A stretch of 34,990 nucleotides of DNA from Phoronis australis. Its lineage: Eukaryota > Phoronida > Phoronidae. Within the stretch, counting starts at the first letter, position 1. Each line of letters begins with the position of its first letter. Under the pieces are notes generated by a model that did not search any database, was not told the DNA's origin, and saw only the letters and a list, made by a program, of their open reading frames with translations. Of this stretch, positions 1 through 10,399 are shown piece after piece. Where the stretch lies: NCBI GenBank assembly GCA_002633005.1, contig NMRA01001178.1, forward strand, positions 7,764 to 42,753, read 5' to 3'. The translations under genes were made by a program, and so were the position numbers.

Positions 1-48
1 CTGCTTACAGGCTCTGGGCTAGAGACAACAGCACAGGGCGAATCACTG

Positions 49-498
49 CTAGTTCCCGGTATTGCACGCAATGGGGTACGTTCGGAGGCACGGGTGACAG
101 TAGATGAAGTGCCTCCAGTCACTGTATATAGTGGCCAAAGCTCGCGAGGCTTGTCGCTTCAAAAACGCACTTCTCGGTGTTGGCGACGGGGCACTGGCGG
201 GAATCAACAGCGACGGTATGGTACCCTTCTTCAGGCGTTGTTTCGCAGGGACCTTCATCAATTCAGCGTACATATCTCTGTCATAATCTGACGGCAAAAA
301 CCGCTGGCCACACACTCGGTAACCCTCCACTGCTTTACGGTACGTTGCGTGGACGGGTAGCGCTGTGTTCTTCACATGAACGAGATAGCCAAGTAGCCTA
401 CGGCGAAGTGTGTCATCCTTCGGAAAGCGACGCAAGGTACCCAAAGCGCGTGTGCGACGATAATGAGTACATCCCGGCACGCAGCAGCAGCGTGGCAT
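49..498 (-). pseudogene. THAP-domain ORF at the end of a DNA transposon
   Basis: Open frame of 149 codons starting with ATG at 498. The N terminus has THAP features: a CxxPGC-type cysteine pair (C6 and C10), an FP at residues 25-26, a VCGQRF segment at 62-67 followed by PSDY, and a GTIPSLLIP segment near residue 92-100 matching the AVPT-like box that closes THAP domains. THAP domains are C2CH zinc-dependent DNA-binding folds found in P-element, Kolobok and other transposases and in some host regulators. Two oddities: the fourth zinc ligand, normally His in CxxHF, is Arg66, and the usual Trp near residue 36 is Leu. Beyond residue 100 the frame looks non-homologous before the stop at 49, so the gene is decayed or continues by splicing outside the window. 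It starts about 120 bp inside a transposon terminus (621-754), so I infer an element-borne gene. Confidence 0.6.
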
Positions 499-620
499 GT
501 TGACTGACTTGTAAACAAAAGCAAACGACGACCGAACTTATCACAAACGAGGTAGAACAATGACTGGCTCTCACAGTCAGACTATAATGAAAAGAAATTG
601 GCGCGAAACTCTTGCCTCCC

Positions 621-754
621 AAAAGGTCACTTCCGGAGTAGAGGATTAGAAATTAATCAAATTACGAAAAGCTGTAACTAAGTGAAAAATGTGTCAGATA
701 ATCAACGAACCTTATTTTTGCTAAAAGTGACATGAAAAAAAGTTGCCTTCCCCT
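621..754 (-). mobile_element. Terminal repeat of a TTAA-flanked DNA transposon (copy 1, THAP end)
   Basis: About 134 bp here are clearly similar to 29761-29896 in the same orientation: shared landmarks are GTCACTTC(C/T)GGAGTAG, GATAATCAACGAACC, and GTTGCCTTC(C/T)CCT at the outer end. In both copies similarity stops at the tetranucleotide TTAA (755-758 here). Read inward from TTAA the end is AGGGGAAGGCAAC. A TTAA target next to a THAP ORF fits the Kolobok superfamily; piggyBac also uses TTAA but its ends begin CCC. The opposite end lies outside the window. Confidence 0.6.
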
Positions 755-758
755 TTAA

Positions 759-952
759 GTTTAGCAGTACAAGGCCATTGGTAGGCGCTCGTAGAACGAT
801 TTCTGTGACAACGATAGCACACTCACAATCCGCTATTTCAGATCATGTTCTTAAGCCACTCATACGCCGTAAAATGTAACAATTTCGTAAAATGTAACAA
901 CAGTTACATTTTACGTCATTGTTAGATTTTACGGTACCAAGCCTATCCTAAA
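759..952. other. Intergenic stretch with clustered GTTACATTTTAC motifs
   Basis: No gene seen. From about 868 to 945 the motif GTAAAATGTAACA and its reverse complement occur repeatedly in both orientations, immediately outside the inverted repeat at 953-1047. Confidence 0.5.
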
Positions 953-1047
953 ATGTAACAAGTTGTTACATTTTATGTAGTTGTTACATTTCACGTCGAA
1001 CGCACATGCGAGAAATGTACCATTGCTACGTTTTACGAAACCAACGT
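953..1047 (+). repeat. Left arm of a ~90-bp inverted repeat (partner 6324-6416)
   Basis: The reverse complement of this segment matches 6324-6416 almost base for base, including TTTCGTAAA, CAATGGTACATTT, TCGCATG, and the palindromic end around TGTAACAACTTGTTACA. As arms of one element they would bound about 5.46 kb; TA is the outermost dinucleotide on both sides, which would suit a TA-targeting DNA transposon, but no transposase ORF is visible between them. The alternative is two unrelated insertions of one short palindromic element. Confidence 0.6.
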
Positions 1048-1595
1048 CATATTACAAAGACAATGACCAAAATCACGAACAAGTAGTATCTGACAAAGCC
1101 AGGTGGTATTGGAGTATTCTGAACGAGAGTGCCACCCGAAACATTTGGATACCTACCCGTTTAGAGAGTGGGGTGGGACAAAAAGTGACCCATTTAGAGA
1201 CTAGTTTACGTAAAATTCACATTTTCGCAAGGTTCTGTTCCAGAAATTCAGAAAAGGCACCATGTCAGATAGTATTTTGTCGAAAATGGTACCATTTTGA
1301 AGAATCCTTTTTTGATGTGAAAAAAAAACACCCTTTGGGTGGCACTTTTCGTATACCTCTTCTATACGAATGCCCTCCGGGGTGACCTGGAAAGAATTTT
1401 CATTATGATAAGCATTGCATTACTAATACGACTATTACATTACTACCTTTATTCAAGTACTATTGCTGCTATTTCTACCATTACTACTATCACTACGATT
1501 ACTCGTTATCGTTATTATTATTATTATTAATATTTCAAATTTATTTAACGAAGACACAATATATGTTTAGCAAAGTGCTAATACATCTTGGTCCT
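1048..1595. other. No gene seen; TTA/ATT-rich simple sequence
   Basis: An open frame runs from 981 to 1385 on the plus strand but has no recognisable domain and begins inside the inverted repeat, so I do not call it. From 1430 to 1531 the sequence becomes pyrimidine/ATT-rich and ends in a short (TTA)n run. Confidence 0.4.
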
Positions 1596-1597
1596 CA

Positions 1598-1737
1598 GCG
1601 CAGCACTGAAAAAGTGGAGGGCTATAGCCCCCCAGCGCCCCTGTGGTACACTGCCCATAGACCATGGGCGGCGCAGCACTGAAAAAAGTGGGGGGCTTTA
1701 GCCTCCCCAGTCCTCTATGATGCGCCGCCCATGAGTT
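1598..1737. repeat. Two imperfect ~73-bp tandem units, each with a GC hairpin
   Basis: GCGCAGCACTGAAAAA begins at about 1598 and again at about 1671. Each unit then carries a GGGGCT(A/T)TAGCCCCC-type palindrome and ends near a CCATGGGCGG or CGCCGCCCATGA block. It looks like a duplicated short inverted-repeat element. No coding sense. Confidence 0.5.
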
Positions 1738-1968
1738 ATGGTTCAATGTTTTCTCCGGGCTTCCCATAGTGGACAGCACGTGAGAAGTGTTTTGACAGCT
1801 GTGGATACAGAGTAGGCCTACTTCTTGGAAAAGAGGAGGTTGAGATTTAAACTCTTGTTTAGATGTGCACCATTTTAAAAAATTGGTTATTTTTGAGCTA
1901 TCGGCAAGCACTGTATTGTTTGTAAACTTTATCTTTCTGTAGTTCAGACCGCAATTTTTCAAAGCACT

Positions 1969-2145
1969 GGGGCTCGTTTCACGATGAAGTTTGAGTTCAA
2001 AAGTTGCGTTAAGTTGAACTCTGGAGGCAGACATTTTTCGAAAACTAACGACTAGTTGTCTATGGCAACGGTAACCGGGTCATTAGAATAGCTGTAACAG
2101 ATATACATGTACAAAATACGCAACAATTTTATGGGGAACGGGGCC
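1969..2145. mobile_element. Candidate MITE with imperfect GGGGCTCGTT/AACGGGGCC termini
   Basis: The left end GGGGCTCGTTTCACGATGAA and the reverse complement of the right end (AGGCCCCGTTCCCCATAAAA) pair imperfectly over about 20 bp. The interior has internal short inverted repeats and no coding potential. No target duplication was identified, so the boundaries are tentative. Confidence 0.35.
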
Positions 2146-2149
2146 TAAA

Positions 2150-4180
2150 TATACTTAGAAGAACACAGTGATTTAACTTAGTGATTTGAACTAGGTTTCA
2201 TTGAAAGTGGATTGTATGGAGCAAAAACGTCCAACGTCGAAGGCAGTGACGTTAATGTGCGCTTTTTATGTAATGTATCAAAAAAGTTAATATATCAAAT
2301 TTCCTTATCTGCATACAAGCACGCTTGTTGTTGACAGCGAGCTGCAACAAAACATATGGAGCCTCAGGAGACACGTGGCTTCACGTCCATTAATAGTAGA
2401 ATTTTTTCAATCTTGGTCTATGTTTATATGTGCTTGTCAGAATAAATATTTATTGAGTAATAAGTACGAATAGATCTATTTTAAGTTGACCAAAATTTGT
2501 GCATATGTACTTTTAAATTATGGTGTCAAACTTATTGGAGACAACAAATTCGCAACTCCGACAATTTCTTCCGTCCTGTCCAACAAGAGGCGACACTCTC
2601 CTAAATTATCTGGTGCAGTTTCCGGTTAGTGTATTATGACGGGAAATTCTTGCATCAACTTTACTGTCCAGTACAACAAAAAATAAATTCGGCATTGAAA
2701 CACTGTTCAAAGTCTTCCAATAGTAGAACTGTTGGTATCGTGAGTACTTTTGGCAATGCTACTGATCATGTAATTGCGTAATTCAAACTTCGGTGTCGAC
2801 TGATTTTGTCGTCTGCTTACACAATAGCAGCATAGTTACCGGACAGTTTGTGATTCATGGTTCAAATACTAATAAAACTACGAAAGCAAAAGATACTTAT
2901 ATAACATTTTTGTTTTAGAAAGTTATTAATTTTGTCCGGAATTAAAATGCGCCTCCGCAACGATTTCACTGATCTAACCTTTGTCTAACCTCTCAAGTTT
3001 GCAGTTCTTCTGGCAAGTGTTAAGTGGCCTTTCAAAGGGCCGTTGGTTGTACAGTGCATGAGTCTTAGGTATAGCGTGAAATGGTTCTTAAAAGAACCGA
3101 TGAATAATTCAACATAAATCACACAGTATACCGTGCTCATTCAGGTACTGGAGGTCCTCTTCATTCAAGTTCTCACCAGAGAAGGTTGGATGAGAACAGA
3201 GAAGGTGACAATATCGATGAGTTGTAAAACCTTAAATAGATGTTACCGTTCACAACGTTATCACGAACTCTGCCTCATTCAGTTCTTGTTCCTGGATCCA
3301 CAAGTAATCTTGAACCGTAGGGAAAAATGACATACAACAAAACGAATCAAATTTCGAAAATCATCGCCTTCGTACGATTCCGTGTTGCTGTCCCCAGACT
3401 AATGTTCCTCCCCAACATCCATGTCGAAAATCGAGGCTGCAAGTGATGGAAACTTATGTCCTTTATTTCTATCCTTTAACCCATGTTTTAAGAAAGGGGT
3501 GTACTGATTTTGTATAATGTTGAAAGAGCATAATTTTTGGTTTTCACAATGCATTAATCGTGTTGAATGCATTTAAATTAAGTGGCCTCATTGAGTTGAG
3601 CAGAAAATAAATTAAACGTGACACAATAAAGTTTTGAAAATCAATAGAACAGTAACAAGACTCCAAAAGAATCAAGCTTATTTTCGAAAACTGCGCCATT
3701 GGTGATCTGATTGGCTCATGCAGTTACGGCGGGAAAATGATAGACCAAGTATTGTTCACATGTGCACTGTAGCAACACTTTGTATCTTATTCTTGTTTGG
3801 CCAAACTGTTGATACAGTGAATTTCCTTATTTTTGCCCATCCTGATTTCACCACAACTTGAGCTTGTTGGGTTCTACCATATAAGGGTTGGTATAGGGAC
3901 CCACATGGTGCTTACTCGAATGAGCTTCATTTTACCAGCTATTTCAAATTGTGTAGGTGAAGTAAATAAACGAAGGGGAGGATTATCATCACCGGACTTT
4001 CACCATTAGTATCTTTTGCCGGTTGCTCAAATTTTCTGAGACTAGGGTTTGTCACATTTGTAAGGTAGAAGTGTTTCGCTGAACTTCCAGGTCCGTGGCG
4101 TGATACCGGACAAACTTAAAAAACGAGAACCTTGTTTAAATCAGGAGCTGCATAAAAATAATTGCAGGAGGTTTGATATA
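2150..4180. other. No gene recognised (about 2 kb)
   Basis: AT-rich sequence. Short open frames, such as 3133-3330 plus, have no domain and no convincing splice context. It lies between the two arms of the 953/6416 inverted repeat. Confidence 0.4.
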
Positions 4181-4182
4181 CA

Positions 4183-4391
4183 TTGTACCAGATGTGCGCA
4201 GGCAGCGCATGTGGGTCCATTGCACTGATAACTTGGAACCATTTTTATGCTTTATTAATATATAGTTAAGCCGAGCTGAGGAGCTTGAAACCTGATTCAC
4301 GGGTTTAGCAGTTTATCTCAGTGGGATTCGAACCCACGACCTCGACTTATGAAAGCAGACACCTATCACACAAGTCCATACCGCCTCCTCC
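4183..4391 (-). repeat. tRNA-derived SINE (copy 1)
   Basis: On the minus strand the element starts near GGAGGAGGCGG and contains a perfect RNA polymerase III B-box, GGTTCGAATCCCAC, at about 4321-4334, paired with GTGGG as in a tRNA T-arm. The 3' part contains AAGCATAAA and ends near TGGTACAA. A second copy in the same orientation is at 24661-24851, sharing the head (GAGGAGGC), the AGCTGAGGA region, TTTATGCTTTATTA and TTGTACCAGA. Two dispersed copies plus an internal promoter identify a SINE and not a functional tRNA. Confidence 0.75.
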
Positions 4392-4399
4392 AGGAGCTG

Positions 4400-4827
4400 C
4401 TCTAAGGCTATATGGTGTAATTTGTGTACACTTTTCTCTGCGTTGCAAGTTTTTATGGAAATGGTCCAATGTGTAGCTAACTACGGTAAATTCATAAAAG
4501 ATTGCGTGCAGTGCAACTAAAGTTCAAAAAAAAGGAAAACTGGACTTCTAAACCGCTTGATCTGATTGACATTTCACATAATATTTCAGAAGGACAATAC
4601 TTAGTATCCCTTATGCACTCTTCATTAATATAGCCAAAAATACGAGAGACAATAAAGTTCTTGTGCTCATAACTTAAAACATGTCATTCTTTGCATCCTG
4701 TTTTCGATAGAGTTAAGAAAAGGGGACAAATCAAGTGACGTGTGTTTTGCAGGGCAAAACCCAGTGAGAACTGTTCTGTGCCTCCTTAACGAACAGGAAG
4801 TTAACTAAGAGCTTGTCACTTGCATCG
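4400..4827. other. No gene recognised
   Basis: AT-rich sequence with no open frame of note and no repeat that I could match elsewhere in the window. Confidence 0.35.
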
Positions 4828-4956
4828 TGGGTAGTAAGATACTGCCTGAAGTGTTGCGTCACCAGAGAGTGTGACCAGCAAGAACAGTCGCGGGTAGAAG
4901 AATCTGACTGCAAGTTTTGCGTCATCAGAGACTGCGACCAGCAAGTACACTGTCGC
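4828..4956. repeat. Two 63-65 bp tandem units
   Basis: GGGTAGTAAGATACTGCC...TTGCGTCACCAGAG is followed 63 bp later by GGGTAGAAGAATCTGACTGC...TTGCGTCATCAGAG. The 63-bp offset is a multiple of three and both strands stay open across the pair (plus 4813-5061, minus 4731-5000), but neither translation has a domain I recognise. The long frames are most simply a by-product of the duplication. Confidence 0.55.
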
Positions 4957-5061
4957 AATACAGTGTGTGTAGTTCGAAGATTCACCAACAGGACTGTCAT
5001 CCAACTAGCGGAGAGTCCTACAGCTTGGATAGCAGATAAGACGTTTGATTATTTTGGTTGA

Positions 5062-6320
5062 TTGATTGAAGTAATGTTTAAAGAGGGCGCTAGCGTAGTT
5101 ACTCTTCTTTGTAGTTGATAACTTAATTAGCAACAGGTTTCAATTGTTTAATTAGTGGTTGCCATGTATTAAATTAATTACTGGATTTGATCATTATCTC
5201 TCCATCTACGCACAATCTCAAAGCATAGCTACCTTTTAAACAAATCCACAGTCAATTTCTGACAGTGCTTCGAACTGAACGAACATTGACCAAATAGTAA
5301 TTTTAAATCATGTTTTACCTTAAAAGATAATAGGAGTTGCATGTTTTTGTAGTCAGAATGGCGGACAGTCAGATGTTTTTACTATTGCCCTTTTAAACTA
5401 TCCAACTAGACCTGGTTTGAGCAAAATGATCATGCCTTTTCAGAGTGCCAAAATATTTTCTATTTCCCCAGCTAGGTCTCCCATTTTTACATATACATGT
5501 ACACGTCACGGTTTGATTTATTGTTACCACCACTATTTCAGACAGGTTTGTCATCATAGGAACAATGATAATATTTCATTCAGCTTTTAAGATGTTTAAA
5601 ACACGTCACTATGCAGCCACTTTTTAAACTACTGGCTCACCCATCTCAAAGGCGATCTTTTGCTGTTGCAATGGCAAAATATGTAAACCTGGTCGCTTTT
5701 ATTTCCTTCCACCACAGTGTCTATATTTATTCGTAAGTACACTATAAGATTGTAGACAGAACCCGTCGGCATCAGAAAATTTGGTTTTCCTCCTTTTGTT
5801 TGGAGCAGGACGATTACTGCATTAGCGATGACTTCACCGGAATAAAATACTTGCTGAAATAAACCAAACTATCGTGGGCTAAATGGGTGTTTTTTCTATC
5901 AAATTGGCTTCCGAAATTGAATTCTCTGTGAAAAATGTTGTTATTGTTCCAGAAGAAATACTATAAAAATTAGCCAAATAAGATGTCACTGTTTCTGTTG
6001 TGCTTACCAAGGGAAGTGTGTTTACTGTAATGCAACAATTGGTTTATGATCTGTGAGTGCCAACAAAAGATTGCAAGAACATTTTAACAATAAAAACTTG
6101 CTACCTGATTCTGGAAACTCCTTTCGCCTGGAGTTGAAACTGTACAGGGTACATTTTTTACTATACCAAGAAACTACTCATGTTAAAAGATATGCAAAAC
6201 ACATAGGGAAACGTCTATGAATTTGAGCCAGCACATATGATAGAATTTCATTCAAACAATCGGAGAAACCGTTTTCCTCCGTGTGACAAATACCGTGCAA
6301 ACTCATGAAATATGACGTCG
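5062..6320. other. No gene recognised (about 1.25 kb)
   Basis: AT-rich, stop-codon-rich on both strands. I looked here for the missing C-terminal part of the VWA domain of the minus-strand gene and did not find it. Confidence 0.35.
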
Positions 6321-6323
6321 ATT

Positions 6324-6416
6324 TCGTAAAGTGTAACAATGGTACATTTATCGCATGCGCATTCGAGATAAATTGTAAAAATTACATAAAATGTAACAAC
6401 TTGTTACATTTTAGAA
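6324..6416 (-). repeat. Right arm of the inverted repeat (partner 953-1047)
   Basis: Reverse-complement match to 953-1047. The outer part is itself palindromic around ACAACTTGTTACATTTTA. Divergence from the left arm is small, with a handful of substitutions, such as GTGTAACAA here against ACGTAGCAA in the left arm. Confidence 0.6.
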
Positions 6417-6568
6417 GATGCGTATCAGGCCACTTTCTGTTTTAACCACCAGACTTGCGCCAGAGCAAATTTCCGTTTAGGTAAGTTTTATGGGAAAGTC
6501 ACTCAGTGACGTAATATGATTACGAAATGTCTAAAGAGCGCAAAGATACATCTATTACCGCAGGTAGT

Positions 6569-6641
6569 AGATCGCAGGGGTCGTGGGGCTTGTGGGTTGT
6601 GGGGCTTGTGGGTCGNGGTGTGGGGGTCAAGGGGGTTTTAG
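6569..6641 (+). repeat. G-rich tract with short tandem repeat and an N
   Basis: Two ~20-bp units of GTGGGGCTTGTGGGT are followed by an undetermined base at 6616 and by GGTGTGGGGGTCAAGGGGG. At least five G-runs of three or more bases occur within about 60 bp, enough for a G-quadruplex on the plus strand. The N probably marks a sequencing or consensus failure there. Confidence 0.55.
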
Positions 6642-6929
6642 AACATTCTTGTCGAATAACGTTAAGCGAACTGTAGCTTGAACTCATCTTTGGAAACAAA
6701 AACGTGCACAGTGAAAAATTCTGATTGAAAATGAAGTTGAAAAGGTCCGTTCACGAAACGTCGTTTCCACCACACTTCTGAAATGAATTGCACGTATGCG
6801 CGTGTTAGCTCGCCTCTCGTTCGATAAAACGCTGAATATCCGTGACCTGTTTTAAAGTTGCATTTCGCCTTTTTATGCGGCCATAAAATAATTTGCAGTA
6901 GGCATTTTAATCTAACAAAATCGTTCTCT

Positions 6930-7084
6930 GACAAGATTCTGTTTCCGTTACCAACTCACTACTTGCATTTGCCATATTCAAATTCCCAATTCTAGAAATG
7001 GCAAACCTGGATACGCTTTGAAGAGTATTTGTTCTTCCATGATGGTCTCGGTGTTCTTATTGGTAACGGAAATAGATTCCTGTC
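6930..7084. repeat. Inverted repeat around TTTCCGTTACCAA
   Basis: The left arm (about 6930-6956, TGACAAGATTCTGTTTCCGTTACCAA) is shortened here to its core TTTCCGTTACCAA; the reverse complement TTGGTAACGGAAATAG with flanking TTCCTGTCA is at about 7058-7083. Arms are about 26 bp with few mismatches, with roughly 100 bp between them. Could be the core of a small foldback element. Confidence 0.45.
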
Positions 7085-7297
7085 ACGCTAAGGAAAATTA
7101 AAAAAACCGATTTGCGACAGTAAATGGCGTAATACAGTTCTCATTTTTTATCCAGCTAAACACGGAATGCAGCTTTACATTGCTGAAAATCAACAACTTT
7201 ATTTCAAAAACCCTGAAAAAAACACCGCGCCAGCCGATCAGCTGTCAAATCAGCTGTCAAATACTATCTGACAACAGTCTGAAAGACTTGTTCTTAC

Positions 7298-7420
7298 CTG
7301 GTATTCGTCTCAGTTTTTTGTAATTACACGTGAGAGTTTGTAGACGATCAGTGTATTTCCCGAAAAAGACAACACCAATATTTTCTTGTAAACCATAAAC
7401 TTCTGCACTATACTGTATGT
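7298..7420 (-). CDS. VWA-domain gene, exon encoding the second part of the VWA fold
   Basis: On the minus strand the acceptor CATTCCAG ends at 7421 and the donor CCAG/GTAAGA follows 7298, giving a 123-bp exon in phase 1-1. It encodes a typical VWA middle segment: YSAEVYGLQENIGVVFFGKY (residues 4-23 of the exon), then TDRLQTLTCNYKKLRRIP. In VWA domains this corresponds to helix 2, the GVVxFG strand and the helix after it. Joined to exon 8362-8243 the split codon G/AC gives Asp and the reading continues without a break, so the two exons support each other strongly. The remaining third of the domain, with the last MIDAS Asp, should lie in later exons at lower coordinates or outside the window; I did not find it. 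The ligand and cell location of this protein are unknown. Confidence 0.85.
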
Positions 7421-7429
7421 CTGGAATGA

Positions 7430-8240
7430 GAACATTAGGTTTAATCATTACTGTGAAGTCGATTTTTGGGGGTATTTCATAACTTAGGGGACTCTCACAA
7501 AAACAAAAGCACGAGCCAAAATGACAAAGAAAGAACAGAGCGTTGGGAACAGACTACTGCTGCTATTAACAAGTAGAATATTCTGCACGTGACGAAAGGT
7601 TTTCCGTCGGCGCCTACTCAGTTAGTCTGAAGACTTGAGATCTCGTCGGTCAATGTTAAAAAGCGACACGCGTACCAATTTAAATGGTCGTTATCGTCGA
7701 AGAAGTGATTTTCTGAAGTCAACCTCAGCGCGGTCCAAGACTAAAGCTCCTCCGGCGGCTCTAAATTCCACTCCATAAATTGATAAATATTTAGGTGTAT
7801 TTAGCAATTGAAGTCGTTAGCTTCGATTTCAGCGAATGCCTGGCAGACAACGGCGAAAATTGACGGTTTGCAATAAAATTCCAACAACACATTAGGTTTT
7901 GCTGCTTTATAGCTCAAGTCTAAGCTAAACTTCAAAACGTCTATCCCATCCATCAATAATCCCAAACATGCGAGGTCTTGAATTCCAACTCAAGTCTTTA
8001 TAATACTTTATTAAGCTTAAGACCATTTTGACAGAATTTTTAATTCAATTCACGTCAGCATGCATCAAGGCGCTCAATCATTTACCCCATATGCTTGAGG
8101 GGGAATGGGCGTCACGGCCTTTGAAAATACATCACTCATCGGCAACGTGTTTCACTTATCTTAAAACCCAAGTAACTACCCAGATTTTGCCAGTTCTTCA
8201 AATAAATAACGTATGCAAGCCAGCTGAGGAATGACCACTT
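7430..8240 (-). other. Intron between the two VWA exons
   Basis: About 820 bp between donor (8242-8241) and acceptor (7422-7421) on the minus strand. No other gene or recognisable repeat seen inside it. Confidence 0.6.
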
Positions 8241-8242
8241 AC

Positions 8243-8362
8243 CATCCATTAATTTCATGAAAGCATGCCTGACCTGTCGCTTTCCCTCATCGCCCATGCT
8301 GCCTGAACAGTCAATGCAAAAGACTGTGTCAAGGCCCTTTGACTTTTCGGAAGCTTCAGAAC
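8243..8362 (-). CDS. VWA-domain gene, exon with the MIDAS DxSGS motif
   Basis: On the minus strand the acceptor GATTTAAG ends at 8363 and the donor G/GTAAGT follows 8243, a 120-bp exon in phase 1-1. It encodes SEASEKSKGLDTVFCIDCSG followed by SMGDEGKRQVRHAFMKLMD: a hydrophobic strand (TVFCI), the metal-ion-dependent adhesion site DxSxS as DCSGS, and the first amphipathic helix. This is the start of a VWA domain, a Mg-binding alpha/beta fold used for protein-protein contacts in extracellular matrix proteins, integrins, copines and many intracellular proteins. The upstream exon visible on the same strand is the linker at 13321-13166, also ending in phase 1. The gene has no counterpart in the window that would name it. 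Confidence 0.88.
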
Positions 8363-8369
8363 CTTAAAT

Positions 8370-10155
8370 CAAATCCAAGAGCTCACTTAAGTAAAACACA
8401 GACACAACTTGCATGAAAAGCACCTTGCATTTCAACGTCCTAGGGGTACCATTTCCATAGAGTTTTCAACAGTGCGGCACAGTTGAAAACGCTATTGAAA
8501 TACGAAGTCCGCTGAAACACATTTTCTGAGAGATACATGTACTTCGATGTTTTCGAAAATACGAATATAGTTTCTCATCCGTATATGTTTTTAGTTGATT
8601 CTGTCAATTTCTTTCTCTAAAATCTTCCTATTATCCCCTCGAATCTTACCTATGGTGCTTTGTGTCATGTGCTTGCTCATTCAAGAATTGTGTTGAAGAA
8701 GTACCGTCCTGGTTTGCGAGTCCTAATTACTTCACTGACCACATACATTTTACTCTTAAGTTATGCTAAAATATATGACCATCACGCCCATTTATTTAGT
8801 ATGCCCCATGAAAACATGTTATACTTGGTCTTGGGCATGGGAGAACTAGAACAAAAATAAATAAGTAAAGCCTTCAGATAGGTTTGTCTTAAGACAGCAA
8901 CATTTCAAATAAAAATGTTCAGTTGTATCCACCACATTCTACTCGAAGTGCACAGGTGTATCTTGATACAACGAAACTGTCATCATCACAGCCAGTTGAG
9001 CAAAAATGACAAACTCTTCAATGATGTGCATCAATATTTTTGATCTGCTGGCAGTTTACCTTTTTATGGCAAGAGGTCAGTTTTGTGTATGATTTTGTTG
9101 ATGAGAAATAGAATGCAGAGTGGTCGCACTTTCCATTTAACTCATACGTGAAGGTCATGTCGACTGTTTAAATGTTCATTTTCTTTTATTATTACCAGTT
9201 TTAATCATGTCTTGAACCTGGTGAAACAGTAAAGAGCAAAAAGGCGAACAGCGGTATTAAAGATCTATTAAAATATTCACTGCGTTTAAATTTAATTACC
9301 GGATAACATTATCTTATTCGACATTTTACCCGTAGGTAATGGATAGGCATTTTGATACTTATTATAATTGATGTCATAAAACAAAAGTCGATAAAGCGTC
9401 TCGTAACTTTATTGTCTGCTGCCGTGCTTGTGCCACTTAAGGACATTCCAAACGGCAGACTGGCGCATGCTTTCCAGAAAATTCAAGAAACCAATCATAC
9501 TATGATACTCTAGGTTAATCAGTTTTTCATTTACCACAATCTCAAAATTAGGAAAATGATGTTATTTTTATGTTATTTTTATATTCACCATTCGAATGCA
9601 GTTTTGGACATTATTCATGGATTTTATTGCTCACAAATTAACGCATTCTCACTCACACGCAAATCATTCAGTAGTTTTGTCTCGTAGTAGGGTAAGCTCG
9701 ACCTTCAAGAACTGATTACTTCAAATTCAAATTGGACATTTTTAATTGTAGTGAAATCGTCAATTGCATATTTCAGAAAGAATCATTCAAAATTCCATAG
9801 GTTTTCAAATTGTTTTCAAAAGTGAAACTGAGAGAATTTATCAGAAAATTATACTTTTCCAAAATGGTAAAATACCGGAAGCGAGTAATACTAATAGTAA
9901 ACCTTTAGATGAGTTTCTGGCGTCGAGATTAGACCCTGGACACAGTACGCAGCAGGCAAAATAAAATTCAATTGCATGATGGGCATTATGATTCATCCAG
10001 ATGAAGTATTCGACACCAACCGTCAATGAGAGGGCAAACAAGTGACGTCATGGACTATGACGAAATGTCACACCGTTATGAGAACTGAGGAACGAGATTA
10101 AAGGTGCAGAAAGGGGCCCACTGATCTATTCTCGGATAAATATGTTTAACGAGTG
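8370..10155 (-). other. Intronic sequence, no further exon recognised
   Basis: Lies between the linker exon (13321-13166) and the VWA exon (8362-8243). AT-rich. Short frames at 8660-8860 and 9764-9964 show no domain and no splice-bounded coding character. Confidence 0.4.
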
Positions 10156-10159
10156 AAAT

Positions 10160-10387
10160 CTAATTTATTGCAGACAAATAACACAACACGAGAATTCTGT
10201 TGATGACCGACATTAGAGTAGTGAGAAGGTTGTGCAACTTGGTTCGACCAATGTCATTACCGGCCCAATGCAAGATGACGTGTGTCGGCTTATCTTCCAT
10301 GCGGTTCATGGACCACAATTTGAAGATGGCGTGATTCCATTGCATGCAACCTTTTCTTTGCCAAAGTATGCTCTTGACTGCATGCAA
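10160..10387 (-). pseudogene. SGNH/GDSL hydrolase-like fragment
   Basis: The 75-codon minus-strand frame reads QRKGCMQWNH then DKPTHVILHWAGNDIGRTKL and LMSVINRILVL. The GGMxWN...PTHVxxHxGGNDIG pattern is the block II to III region of SGNH hydrolases of the type often carried on animal retrotransposons and DIRS-like or tyrosine-recombinase elements. Here one Gly of the GGND box is Ala (AGND). The GDS block with the catalytic Ser and the C-terminal DxxH are absent, so this is a relic. It sits in the large intron, same strand as the VWA gene, but has no splice signals linking it. Confidence 0.55.
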
Positions 10388-10399
10388 CCGACTAAAGTT

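Noticed and set aside
981-1385. 134-codon plus-strand open frame
   Set aside because: No domain, starts inside a transposon inverted repeat, composition not protein-like.
6662-6934. 90-codon minus-strand frame
   Set aside because: Considered as the missing C-terminal part of the VWA domain, but it has none of its motifs and no phase-1 splice acceptor.
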